Shown: positions 26,200 to 34,657 of the stretch, piece after piece | How the letters are laid out: every line of letters begins with the position of its first letter | Position numbering within the stretch: position 1 is the first letter of the stretch | Position numbers and translations under genes: made by a program | The notes under the pieces: generated by a model | The model's database searches: none | What the model was told of the DNA's origin: nothing | Seen by the model: the letters and a program-made list of their open reading frames with translations, nothing else | Assembly (NCBI GenBank): GCA_903831745.1 | Contig: CAIKYX010000229.1 | Span: forward strand, 1-40,573 | Origin: Oligoflexia bacterium | GTDB taxonomy: Bacteria; Bdellovibrionota; UBA1018; CAIMNF01 | Reading direction: 5' to 3' | Length of the DNA: 40,573 bases

Positions 26200-27217
26200 T
26201 GTCTCCTCCTTTTCCAAAACCTGAATCCAGTTCTTTTGGGCAAGTATTCATGGGTTTTGCGCCTACATTGTCGATGACCGGAGGAGTAGCATCAAACGGA
26301 TTGATCGGAACCGCATGGTAAGCAAATCCCCACCATTGAAGCTTATAGGCTCCTGGAAGAGTCTGTGTTCCACCGCAAGCATCGACAGTGGTTGCATCAT
26401 AATTGGTCACGTAACGGGTTTTCTGGGTATAGATCTGAATAAAATCGCCGGGTGACAGCAAGTAACCGCTGGTTACATCCACTGTCTCGGCGGTTTGTTT
26501 CGAAAGATTGGTAAAGTAATTCTTGTTAAAGCTGACGAGGTTACCGAGTGAAAAACCGCCGAACGAAATCCAAGATAACGGCGCAATAAAGAATCCCCAG
26601 GAAGAGCCACTGGTATTTTCCCAAAGCTTCTGGATTCCTTGCTTGATGCTCAGTTGGCTTGGGTTCGTGCTTCCGTCAGACAGAACTCCGGTGGTCGAAG
26701 GAAAGGCAGCATAGCGTTGAAAACAGTTTTCTTTGATCTGATCAAGCGAGTCGGATGGATTCAGCACCACTTCGCGCGAAACCGTAAAGAGTTTCTGGGT
26801 GCTTGAAGTTTCACCGGTATTGAGGTCGGTGGTAATCAGAAGTACGGCTTGTTGAACGAATGGAATTTCATCCCGAAGTGTGGGGATGTTGATGCCATAT
26901 GAATTTCCGTCGCCGACATTTTGTTCGAATTGTTCTTCAAACCCATTATAGCCTTCGTAGCCACTCCCCAGTCGCCAAACGAGGGTGTGCTTATAATTGC
27001 CGCTACCGTGACTGGCGCGTGGCTTCAGCCAAACTGTATTATTCTGAATGGTGCCCTTAAATGTTTTACAGGTATGATAGCCTGCCGCTTTATCACTGGC
27101 GGTATTCATTTTCGAGACATTGACGCCGGTTACTTCCAATGTGTTTTGCAAAGCTGCATTTGCACTCTGGCATAGGATCAGAATGGGGATTAAGAGGATC
27201 GTGTGTTTTGGTTTCAT
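26174..27217 (-). CDS. secreted protein of glycan operon, unknown family (member 1 of a pair)
   Basis: The 347-residue product has a signal peptide (HTILLIPILILCQSANA). The mature part is beta-rich with few Cys. Near the C-terminus, YTQKTRYVTNYDATTVDACG, then a Pro-rich stretch and NTCPKELDS...GGDNEFYQ, line up with similar elements in the product of the gene just upstream. The two are probably distant paralogues. There is no enzyme motif. It is third in a six-gene operon, 23 bases after the previous stop. It may bind or chaperone the polysaccharide, but the sequence gives no direct support for that. Confidence 0.78.
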   Translation of the reverse strand: MKPKHTILLIPILILCQSANAALQNTLEVTGVNVSKMNTASDKAAGYHTCKTFKGTIQNNTVWLKPRASHGSGNYKHTLVWRLGSGYEGYNGFEEQFEQNVGDGNSYGINIPTLRDEIPFVQQAVLLITTDLNTGETSSTQKLFTVSREVVLNPSDSLDQIKENCFQRYAAFPSTTGVLSDGSTNPSQLSIKQGIQKLWENTSGSSWGFFIAPLSWISFGGFSLGNLVSFNKNYFTNLSKQTAETVDVTSGYLLSPGDFIQIYTQKTRYVTNYDATTVDACGGTQTLPGAYKLQWWGFAYHAVPINPFDATPPVIDNVGAKPMNTCPKELDSGFGKGGDNEFYQTNI

Positions 27218-27240
27218 GGTTCTTCCTTTTCTGTTGGGTT

Positions 27241-28323
27241 TTATTGGTTTCTGATTGGTTTTGTGGGCTGATAAAAGAGCAAGTCTTCATTTTGATCGAG
27301 ACTGAATTGAGTCGGATGCGGAAATTGTCCCAAGTCTTCGGCGCAGGTGTTGACCGGCGGCCTCATCAATTGAATAAAATCGACTATTTTTTCTGGGGTT
27401 CCGGACAATGACTGGGGTACCGAATAAAAATCCGTAGTGCGAACCCCTGTATCCAGGACACCATCCTGAGTTTTAATGTATTTGCCGCAGGCGCCCTTGA
27501 TGATCCAATCGTAACGCTCGACATGAATACGCGAAAACGAATATCGATCAGCAAAGACCCCGCCTTGTCCCTTGGTAAGATCCCAGCGTTGCTCGAAAGT
27601 GATTTTTTGATGGAGGCTCGATTCTTTGTGGCGACCCCGGAAGTAATAGGCGACTACCGGAAGCGTGGTTTCGAGAGGCGCACCAGTAGGTGAGGCATCT
27701 TCGCCGGGCCCCGCACTCCACTGATCTTCGAGCCCGATCTGGTCATCATTCTCAATCACTTTTTGCAAAGTCATGAGTTCTTGATCGGCGTTAAAATAGT
27801 ACTCAGAACTAATTGCAGGCGCCGATTCCCAGTTGCAGGTGATGGCCGAAGTTCGCTTATAAAAACTCGGAGTTTCATCCGTGCGGTAGATCGAATGAAT
27901 AGCGTTACCGACGAATTTTCCTTGTCGCCAATCTACCTCTACATTCCAGATGTTTGAACCTGGGAATTGCTTTTCGACTGAGTCAAGGTGTCGATCTTTG
28001 GGCAAGTTAAAGAGAAATGTTTTTGGATTTGAAATCTCTTCTTTCGAAATCGAATACGTAAATTCAAGCGTGTGTTTTTGAGCGGCTCCTTCGGGCAATC
28101 CGGCCAGAGTGTATTTTACAGTAAAATCGAGATCTGATGAAAGATTCAGGTGGCTGAAAACGATCTTCAGCTGAGTGCCATTGGGTGTGGTCATTGAAGT
28201 GGGCTGGTTGGTGCACTGGTCAATAAAGCCGGCTATGAGGTGCGGTCCCAGGGGATTCTCTTCGATCAATTGGGTTGCATAGGTGTTCGATGCCAGGGTT
28301 GCTAAAAGGAATAAGATATTCAT
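27241..28323 (-). CDS. secreted protein of glycan operon, unknown family (member 2 of a pair)
   Basis: The 360-residue product begins with a signal peptide (MNILFLLATLASNTYA). It is beta-rich and Trp/Tyr-containing. The C-terminal part has YSFSRIHVERYDWIIKGACG, then RPPVNTCAEDLG...LDQNEDLLFYQ. This parallels the CG...NTC...N(E)xxFYQ arrangement in the following gene product. Its ATG overlaps the stop codon of the glycosyltransferase gene by 4 bases, so synthesis is coupled. No known fold or catalytic motif was recognised. The context points to glycan assembly or export. Confidence 0.78.
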   Translation of the reverse strand: MNILFLLATLASNTYATQLIEENPLGPHLIAGFIDQCTNQPTSMTTPNGTQLKIVFSHLNLSSDLDFTVKYTLAGLPEGAAQKHTLEFTYSISKEEISNPKTFLFNLPKDRHLDSVEKQFPGSNIWNVEVDWRQGKFVGNAIHSIYRTDETPSFYKRTSAITCNWESAPAISSEYYFNADQELMTLQKVIENDDQIGLEDQWSAGPGEDASPTGAPLETTLPVVAYYFRGRHKESSLHQKITFEQRWDLTKGQGGVFADRYSFSRIHVERYDWIIKGACGKYIKTQDGVLDTGVRTTDFYSVPQSLSGTPEKIVDFIQLMRPPVNTCAEDLGQFPHPTQFSLDQNEDLLFYQPTKPIRNQ

Positions 28324-29735
28324 GATGTGTGTTGCTCCGTAGGTAATGTCGGAAAACGGTGCTCCGTTTTATCCCATTCAATTTTTCGATCTTCATGCTT
28401 TGCCTTTGCAAAGGCGTAGCGATAGAGAGCTTTCAGGCAAGCCACACCGTTGATATAAGTTGAAAGCAGCACTCGTGGTATAGACAAAAGCCCTTGAGTG
28501 GTACCATAAACCCGTGCGCAAAAACGGGCGCGTTGAAAAAACCTGAAGAAAAAGAGCAGCGTATTGATCCAAACGAGATTAATCATCGCCTGCTCGTGTT
28601 GAAAGTGAAGGGGGCGGTCAGATTTGATGATGTACAAGACGGTAAGCAGAATCATGAACCAGGCAAACATGACTGTCGGGTTTGCCCAAAGTGCTTTGCG
28701 ATCACGGAGTACGGCGTACGCAGTTAACCAGTTTCTATTTTTGAAAATATCGGTCGAAAGACTTCCGTAAGACCCCCATTTTGCCATAGTTTGAAGACCT
28801 ATTCCGGTGGTCCAGCGCGTCTTTTGTCGGATCGATCTTCCGAGCTCACTTGGAAAATATTCGCGGGTTGCCACGAGATCGAGTTTTTCATCGAGCAGGA
28901 GCAAAAAGTCCTGCTTGCCGCCGAGACGGGCTATACGAAGTGAAATTTCGTAGTCCTCGGTAAGGTTCTCTTCATCGAACCAGTAGCGAAAGCGCTGCCC
29001 GATCTTCATGAGAATTGAGCTCGAAAAGAACGTGCCTACTCCCGCACTTGGAATCGGCATGTTCATGACTTTTCGAACCGGAATTTCGCGTAAATGAATT
29101 TCTGCAAATTCATCAAGATAAGTGCCTGATACCCACTCAGAAGCAGGCACGGGCAAGGAAAAAATTGGAAGTTGAATGAAGTCCATCCCGGCAGGTTGCG
29201 CATTGATTGCGGTAAAGGCGTCCGGATGAATCACATCTTCTGCATCATGGATCGCGATCCAATGGGGCGCCCAGCTAAAATCCGATAACGAATCGCTTTC
29301 TGCCTGAATGACGGACATGATGCAGTTGAGACAGTGCGCCTTGGACGTAGGGCCAGGTCGGTCTGCAACCACCACTACAATTCGCGAAGGATGAAGTTTT
29401 TCTAGGTCTCGAGCGATCGTCAAAGTTTCGGCGTCATTTGGGTAAACACCGATATACCATTTATAGTTTTGGTAGCGAATTCTCGCCAAATTGGTATTAA
29501 CCATGGCCTCAAGGACCGAGGATTCCTTCCATGCAGGAATCATGATTGCAATGGGTTTTTCGGGAAACGCTCGCCACAACTGCCATTCGGCCTTGAGGAC
29601 CGATCGAGGGCGCAGACGGTGAAACGCATGAACGGCGTCAATAATGAGATCATCAAATGATCCAAGCAAAAACAAGGTTGCAATCAAGAAGAAGATGGTT
29701 TCAAGCATGAGGGAAGTCTTTTCATAAGCGCTCAT
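28320..29735 (-). CDS. NfrB-like membrane glycosyltransferase (GT2)
   Basis: This 471-residue protein has an N-terminal membrane helix (LETIFFLIATLFLLG), a cytoplasmic GT-A domain and C-terminal membrane helices near 345-385. Motifs appear in order: IAIMIPAWKES, SKAHCLN, the metal/donor motif IHDAEDVIHP, PSAGVGTFFSS, the catalytic-type LTEDYEISLRI, and RQKTRWTTGIGLQ. The FIQLPIFSLPV...GTYLDEFAEIH segment and the IEWDKTEHRFP tail match my memory of phage N4 adsorption protein B. E. coli NfrB carries an extra C-terminal MshEN-type c-di-GMP domain, which is absent here. It is first in the operon. It probably polymerises a UDP-sugar, plausibly UDP-ManNAc from WecB, at the inner membrane. Confidence 0.88.
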   Translation of the reverse strand: MSAYEKTSLMLETIFFLIATLFLLGSFDDLIIDAVHAFHRLRPRSVLKAEWQLWRAFPEKPIAIMIPAWKESSVLEAMVNTNLARIRYQNYKWYIGVYPNDAETLTIARDLEKLHPSRIVVVVADRPGPTSKAHCLNCIMSVIQAESDSLSDFSWAPHWIAIHDAEDVIHPDAFTAINAQPAGMDFIQLPIFSLPVPASEWVSGTYLDEFAEIHLREIPVRKVMNMPIPSAGVGTFFSSSILMKIGQRFRYWFDEENLTEDYEISLRIARLGGKQDFLLLLDEKLDLVATREYFPSELGRSIRQKTRWTTGIGLQTMAKWGSYGSLSTDIFKNRNWLTAYAVLRDRKALWANPTVMFAWFMILLTVLYIIKSDRPLHFQHEQAMINLVWINTLLFFFRFFQRARFCARVYGTTQGLLSIPRVLLSTYINGVACLKALYRYAFAKAKHEDRKIEWDKTEHRFPTLPTEQHTS

Positions 29736-29830
29736 GGATTGCCAAGTCCTCTACGGGGCAATCGACCTCCAAATGGTTGTGGAAATTTAAACGGACGATG
29801 GATATCATTGAATTGAATCAGGGTTTCAAG

Positions 29831-29857
29831 GCCATGCTCATGGCGTTAAGTTTTTTT
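29831..29857. terminator. short hairpin with T-run between divergent genes
   Basis: GCCATG and CATGGC (29831-29836 and 29839-29844) pair around two bases. Reading rightward they are followed after six bases by a run of eight T. The stem is short and the site lies between divergent genes, so a terminator role is doubtful. It could act as a leader attenuator for the gene at 29896. A weak leftward promoter for the glycosyltransferase operon (TTGAAA-17-GATATC) overlaps this area at about 29800-29830. Confidence 0.3.
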
Positions 29858-29895
29858 TATGCGTCAAGGCTCTGCGTCAGTGAAAGGAATCAAAA

Positions 29896-31611
29896 ATGGG
29901 TCTGAGTTTTAAAAACTGCATGACAGTTTTGATTTTCACCACGAATATATCCGCCACGATTGCTTATTCCAAAGGGTTGGATAAATGCCTTCTGGATGAA
30001 ACCAAGCTGATTCTCGGAGCCAGCCCGCACTTTCCTGATTTAATCATCTCTGATCAACCCAGAGTACTCTCCAGCGACGGAACTTTGGTTCGAGCACAAA
30101 AAATCATTCAAAAGCCCGATGGAAGCATTGTAGCCACGGTGCTAGATGAAAATGGTGCCCTAGTCGAAATTGCAATTGATCCCAAGAAACTACCCATGCA
30201 ATGGCCTCATCTCACTGAGCCTATCGATCTTGCGCAAAAGACCTTTCGCGATGTTTTCGACCATGATGCATTCGACGAGTTTCAGAGCAACCGTTACATC
30301 AGTTATACAAATTCAGATCACCAGGTAGTTTGGGTACGAGTAATCGAGCGTAATAAAAAAGGCACGGCATTGGTGGTTGAACTCGAAAATGGAAAGCGAG
30401 TGACCTTAGGCCAGGCCGAACTCGATACCGCAAAACTCAGTCGCGAATGCCAAGCTAAATTTGATGCAAACCCTTTGCCTAGGCAAGGTGAAATGGTCGA
30501 AGTTCGCACCAAGAATGGTGCAATCGAATACCGGGTGGTGGAATCATCAAAAGGTAACCAAATTACATTTCAGTCGGGCGATAAAGCGCCGCTTAAGGAT
30601 GTAAACCGCTTTTGGCAAGAAAAGCCCTGGTACACTGAGCAGGTTGCATCTCAGGGGCCTTCGGAGGATGTTTTTAAATTACTCGATCTTCCACTGAATA
30701 CAGATCCGGCCACGTTAAGAACGGCTTATTTGAAGCGCTATCGACAATTAAGACGTGACGTTTTGAAACCGCAATCGGCGAGTCAGGCGAAGGCCAGCTC
30801 TGATAAAATCACACAACTTTATCGAGCCTATGTACGAGCAAAACCTGTAAAGGTTAAAATGGCAGTCGGTCGACCGCTCGGAAATTCTACCCGACAGATT
30901 ACCACTCAAATCGAGAATCGTACTTTTATGAGCCTTTACGAAGGCGCAGGCCCTAAAGGCGAAAGCCTACTCACGGAAGAAAATCGTTACGTATCCTTCG
31001 AAGTACAAGGAAAAACAGTGTATGGAAAAGTTCTGAGAAAAAATAAATTCACCGGAGCAGTAGAAGTCGAGTCGCAAGGCGGACCGATTATTAATTTTAA
31101 AAAGAATCAACTCGGTCAACTCAAACTCAGTGACGATGCCTTCGATTATTTTACCCACCCCAATCGATACGTACCGGTCATCAATGATTTTGTACTGGTC
31201 AACCAAAAAGGAAAAGTAACCCTACAGCAAGTGGCCGACGTCGATTCGAAACGAAAAACAATTCGCCTTAAGAATACGAATACGGTTTCATTTAATGACA
31301 TGTATGCCCCTTGGAAAAAAATACCTGAAGGCGAGAATATCGAAGCCTATAATCGTTTTCGTTCGGCCTTTGATGAAAATCGACTTACCGGCGAAGATCG
31401 GTATTTGAGTTATATCGATTATACGATGGGGCCGGATACGCCCTTAATTGCCCATGCTCGCGTGATCAGTAGAAGTGCGGATCGAATGTCATTGACGGTC
31501 GAATTCAGAACTGGAGACCAGAAGACCTTAAGCCTGAGAGAACTCGAGACCGCACAATGGGATCCTCCGGAAGAACGCAGTCGCTATGTCAGCGACCATT
31601 CTCCGAATTAG
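29896..31611 (+). CDS. secreted protein with SH3-like repeats and a J-like domain lacking HPD
   Basis: The start at ATG 29896 has AAAGGA 7 bases upstream. The 571-residue product has a signal peptide (LIFTTNISATIAYS). About six short beta-rich units recur, three opening with NRY(I/V) or DRYLSY, then V..R....G...VE...G....L. They resemble KOW or SH3-like barrels. Between units 3 and 4, residues about 256-318 read KLLDLPLNTDPATLRTAYLK...KITQLYRAY, the helix pattern of a J-domain. The HPD tripeptide is replaced by RRD, so DnaK stimulation is unlikely. The 3' end overlaps gltX by 4 bases. The function is unknown. Confidence 0.78.
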   Translation: MGLSFKNCMTVLIFTTNISATIAYSKGLDKCLLDETKLILGASPHFPDLIISDQPRVLSSDGTLVRAQKIIQKPDGSIVATVLDENGALVEIAIDPKKLPMQWPHLTEPIDLAQKTFRDVFDHDAFDEFQSNRYISYTNSDHQVVWVRVIERNKKGTALVVELENGKRVTLGQAELDTAKLSRECQAKFDANPLPRQGEMVEVRTKNGAIEYRVVESSKGNQITFQSGDKAPLKDVNRFWQEKPWYTEQVASQGPSEDVFKLLDLPLNTDPATLRTAYLKRYRQLRRDVLKPQSASQAKASSDKITQLYRAYVRAKPVKVKMAVGRPLGNSTRQITTQIENRTFMSLYEGAGPKGESLLTEENRYVSFEVQGKTVYGKVLRKNKFTGAVEVESQGGPIINFKKNQLGQLKLSDDAFDYFTHPNRYVPVINDFVLVNQKGKVTLQQVADVDSKRKTIRLKNTNTVSFNDMYAPWKKIPEGENIEAYNRFRSAFDENRLTGEDRYLSYIDYTMGPDTPLIAHARVISRSADRMSLTVEFRTGDQKTLSLRELETAQWDPPEERSRYVSDHSPN

Positions 31612-33092
31612 GATTGCAAGCAAGCGGTCAATCGGGCTTGAATGGTTTTCCAAGGCAGAATCGGCAGCAAGTCGAAAAGTCCAATAGCAGAAGTGGCCTG
31701 CCCCGTGACGAACAAACGCATGGGTTGAGTGAGGTCGCCAAGCTTAACTCCGCATTTTTCGCTGACCGCGCGAAGTTCTGCATCGACGCGGGCGTGATCC
31801 ATCCCGCATTCACCTAGAGTGGTGGCCGCACGAGAAGCAATCAGAGACGTCCAAGTGTTCATTAATTCTTGAACCGCTGCTTTGATCTTGGTTTTTTGGG
31901 TTTCATCCTTATTCCACTTTAGCCCTGAAGCATCGACTGGCATGACACTGGTTTCGAGAAGAGGATAAAGCTGATGGGCAAGTTCTTTTACCAATTTAAC
32001 CTTAAGCTGCACATGCGGAATCAGTTCGAGCGCGGTTTTGGTGACTGCTGGAGTCTGAAGCGCTGCAAAGGATTCACCCGGAAATGCCGTCGCGAAGTCA
32101 GTCTTGATAATGTCGAAAAGGCGTTTCGGATCAGCCTTTTTGAGATGCTCTCCGGCAATCCAGATCAGTTTTTCAGTATTAAAAACGGCGCCACTGACTT
32201 GAACATGCTCGAGATTGAAGAGCTCAACCATTTCTTCACGAGTGAATAGTTCCTGGTCGCCATGACTCCAGCCCAGACGCACAAGAAAGTTCAGGAGAGC
32301 TTCTGGAAGGTAGCCTTCAGCACGGTATGCATTGGTCGAAGTCTCGCCATTTCGCTTAGAAAGCTTCTTTTTGTCTGCACCCAGAATCATCGGGAGATGC
32401 GCAAAGAGCGGTTTAGTGGCTTTTAGGGCGTCGTAGAGAAAGATCTGTTTCGGGGTATTGTTGATATGATCATCGCCGCGAATGACGTGCGAGATTTTCA
32501 TTTCGATATCGTCGGCCACTACCACGAAATTATAAGTCGGAACGCCGTTTGAACGGATCATGACGAAATCGTCAAGATCTTCATTCGGAAAAGTGATTTC
32601 TCCCCGGATCATATCGGTAAAACCGGTAATGCCACTGAGAGGAAATTTTGCACGAATGGCGTGCGATGGGTTTCCGGGAGGAACATCTTTACGTTCGCGA
32701 CAAGTGCGCCCGTACATCGGCTTTTTGCCTTCTTTGATCATTTGCTCTCGAGAAGCTTCGACTTCGGTTTCCGTGCAATAACACCGGTAAGCCAAGCCTT
32801 GTGCAATCAGATCGTTTGCCATTTTTTGATAAAGATCGAGGCGCTTGGATTGATAAAGTATTTCTTCCTCGTGCTCGATGCCCAGCCAGCTCAGCGAGGT
32901 GAGAATGTCGGTGGTAAAGCGGGCTTCAGAACGCTCGACATCGGTATCTTCGATGCGAAGAAGGAATTTGCCGCCCATTTTCTTTGCGTAAAGGTAGTTA
33001 AAGAGCGCGGTTCTGACTCCGCCAATATGTAGAAAACCTGTGGGAGAGGGCGCAAAACGGACGCGAACAGCTGCATTTTTTGAGGGATTCAT
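31608..33092 (-). CDS. gltX: glutamyl-tRNA synthetase
   Basis: This 494-residue class Ib synthetase charges tRNA with glutamate. It has the HIGH-type motif in RFAPSPTGFLHIGGVRTALFN and the KMSKS-type motif in ADKKKLSKRNGE. The intervening Cys/His-containing insert includes YRCYCTETE. The length is normal for bacterial GluRS. The sequence does not decide between discriminating and non-discriminating forms. Its ATG overlaps the stop of the upstream cytochrome gene by 4 bases, so translation is coupled. Confidence 0.97.
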   Translation of the reverse strand: MNPSKNAAVRVRFAPSPTGFLHIGGVRTALFNYLYAKKMGGKFLLRIEDTDVERSEARFTTDILTSLSWLGIEHEEEILYQSKRLDLYQKMANDLIAQGLAYRCYCTETEVEASREQMIKEGKKPMYGRTCRERKDVPPGNPSHAIRAKFPLSGITGFTDMIRGEITFPNEDLDDFVMIRSNGVPTYNFVVVADDIEMKISHVIRGDDHINNTPKQIFLYDALKATKPLFAHLPMILGADKKKLSKRNGETSTNAYRAEGYLPEALLNFLVRLGWSHGDQELFTREEMVELFNLEHVQVSGAVFNTEKLIWIAGEHLKKADPKRLFDIIKTDFATAFPGESFAALQTPAVTKTALELIPHVQLKVKLVKELAHQLYPLLETSVMPVDASGLKWNKDETQKTKIKAAVQELMNTWTSLIASRAATTLGECGMDHARVDAELRAVSEKCGVKLGDLTQPMRLFVTGQATSAIGLFDLLPILPWKTIQARLTACLQS

Positions 33093-33793
33093 TTCTTCGA
33101 TGGTACATCATTTTTCTGAGAAGCTAAAGCCTCAGAATAGGCGAGTAAGCCCCGAACGGACCGTGAATCGAGCTCGATTCCGAGTGAAGCATGCTTGATC
33201 TTGAATTGATTTAAATTGTTTTCGGTTAACTCGCGCGGTTGAACGCCTTTGGTCTGGGGCAAGCTGTGGCATGCCAGGCAGCTTTGAGTGAATAGTTTTT
33301 CGCCGCGAGACGCAGCCGGGTTCGTCCGAATACGAAGTTCGGTACCGGGGTAAACCTGAGAGTGTTTTGCGAGCTCGATCTTCTGAATGTCGGATACGTC
33401 GAAAATCTGCTTAGGCACGAGTAATCTGCTGGTCGAAGTGACGTGAGCTGAAAGGGATTTGTTTTTCGCATCCCATTTTAATTTTACGAGATCACGCCAA
33501 ATCATGAATCGTGGAATTCGAGCCACTTTTGAATTGGCGCCATAAAAGGTAATGAGGTCGATATCAGCTCTCGAATTGAGCTCGAGGGACTGTGTGGATT
33601 CTTCGATTACCAATGCTTGCCCCGGGTTCTTGCCTTTACGGACCAGGTTTGCCAGCTCCTCAGGCTTCCAGGATCTGAGTAAAGTCGGTCCTTGAGGTGT
33701 CAAAAATACGACATCCAGCGCAAATGCCGAGCTTTGACAGAGAGAAAAGGCCAAGGAAAACAAAAGTGCGACATTCAAAAAAAGGGGCTTCAC
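33089..33793 (-). CDS. exported c-type cytochrome
   Basis: I chose GTG at 33793 rather than the long upstream extension to 34108. It is followed directly by a signal peptide (FLNVALLFSLAFSLCQSSAFA) and is served by a promoter 7 bases away. The 234-residue product has about 130 residues of beta-rich sequence of unknown family (DVVFLTPQGPTLLRSW...). A single-haem cytochrome c domain follows, with GEKLFTQSCLACHSLP (CXXCH). No certain distal Met ligand is visible. It is probably a periplasmic electron carrier or a redox subunit. The coupling to gltX is unexpected. Confidence 0.82.
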   Translation of the reverse strand: MKPLFLNVALLFSLAFSLCQSSAFALDVVFLTPQGPTLLRSWKPEELANLVRKGKNPGQALVIEESTQSLELNSRADIDLITFYGANSKVARIPRFMIWRDLVKLKWDAKNKSLSAHVTSTSRLLVPKQIFDVSDIQKIELAKHSQVYPGTELRIRTNPAASRGEKLFTQSCLACHSLPQTKGVQPRELTENNLNQFKIKHASLGIELDSRSVRGLLAYSEALASQKNDVPSKK

Positions 33794-33800
33794 GATTTCT

Positions 33801-33829
33801 ATGACAACAATCTTAGCACTTACTGTCAA
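33801..33829 (-). promoter_or_regulatory. leaderless sigma70-type promoter of the cytochrome-gltX operon
   Basis: A perfect TTGACA (33829-33824), a 17-base spacer and TGTCAT (33806-33801) lie 7 bases before the GTG start at 33793. No Shine-Dalgarno sequence is present. The geometry places the first transcribed base at the start codon. Confidence 0.62.
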
Positions 33830-33860
33830 GCTATGGTTAAATAGTTTTAGGGGCTTTTGG

Positions 33861-34634
33861 GTGAATAAAGAAGATATTAAAACACTGACAAGAATTAGTC
33901 GCTCGCTTTGGGGAGATTTTGATCGCAGCCTTGCGATCAGCGAAGATACCTTGAGTCGAATTGCGCTTTTACGCCTCAGCGACGAACTGATTTTAGAGCG
34001 CGCCTCGAAATCAATGATCGAACGGGCCGAAAAATATCCCCCCAAGCTTTTAAAGCTGACGCATCCTTTTTTTAGAATGGCTCCGATCGAGCGCTTCCTG
34101 CTCACCACGCTTCACATCGAAAAGTGGGGTTACTCTCGAATTGCAAGAACCCTCGGTATCGAAACTTCGCTGATGGAATCATGGGCTTGGGCCACGCGAA
34201 TCAAGTATTGCTTTCAAGAGATGGAAGCAGAAGTCGAATATCCTCGCGGGCCTTCAGCGCTCGGAAATAGCTGTCCTGAGTACAATGCTTCTGCACCTTG
34301 GCCGCAGCGACTTCTCGACGATGAACTCGGAAAACGCGAGCGTTCCTTTATTTCGAACCATTTGATGGCCTGTCAGAGTTGCCGTAAATTACTCGAAGTG
34401 ACTCGGAAGATGATGTTCAAAATCGAAAAAATGATTCCGGTCGATACTTCACCGGAAGAAATGGATTTTGCGACAAATCGGATTGATGATGTATGGAAGA
34501 GCGGCGAAGCCCTTTTTCGCCCGTCTGAGGTCACTTTTGGCAGAAGTCTGCTTCATTTTCTGGGTCGCCCAAAAGTCCAATTCATACTCGTTGCGAGTGC
34601 TGTTTTTTGTTTGTTTTGGTTTACCCGAACCTGA
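33861..34634 (+). CDS. sigma-region-4-like / zf-HC2 anti-sigma-like fusion, membrane-anchored
   Basis: I chose GTG 33861, with TAGGGG about 7 bases upstream. The frame is also open from ATG 33801, which would overlap the opposite promoter. The 257-residue protein has a helical N-terminus. Residues about 73-113 (PIERFLLTTLHIEKWGYSRI...LGI) resemble a sigma70 region 4 helix-turn-helix. A zf-HC2 anti-sigma zinc finger follows, with Cys138 and then HLMACQSC (His167, Cys171, Cys174). One C-terminal membrane helix (VQFILVASAVFCLFWF) closes the protein. Sigma-like and anti-sigma-like parts are normally separate proteins. This could be a self-contained membrane regulator. No partner sigma gene is adjacent. 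Confidence 0.72.
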   Translation: MNKEDIKTLTRISRSLWGDFDRSLAISEDTLSRIALLRLSDELILERASKSMIERAEKYPPKLLKLTHPFFRMAPIERFLLTTLHIEKWGYSRIARTLGIETSLMESWAWATRIKYCFQEMEAEVEYPRGPSALGNSCPEYNASAPWPQRLLDDELGKRERSFISNHLMACQSCRKLLEVTRKMMFKIEKMIPVDTSPEEMDFATNRIDDVWKSGEALFRPSEVTFGRSLLHFLGRPKVQFILVASAVFCLFWFTRT

Positions 34635-34657
34635 GGACTTCATAGAGGTTTTCATAG

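Noticed and set aside
26200-26217. Upstream start (26217) for the DUF2334 fusion
   Set aside because: The strong AAGGAGGAG ribosome site lies between 26217 and ATG 26199, so it can only serve the latter.
33794-34108. N-terminal extension of the cytochrome gene to 34108
   Set aside because: The extension is antisense to the sigma/anti-sigma-like gene and would bury the signal peptide. A promoter sits 7 bases before GTG 33793.
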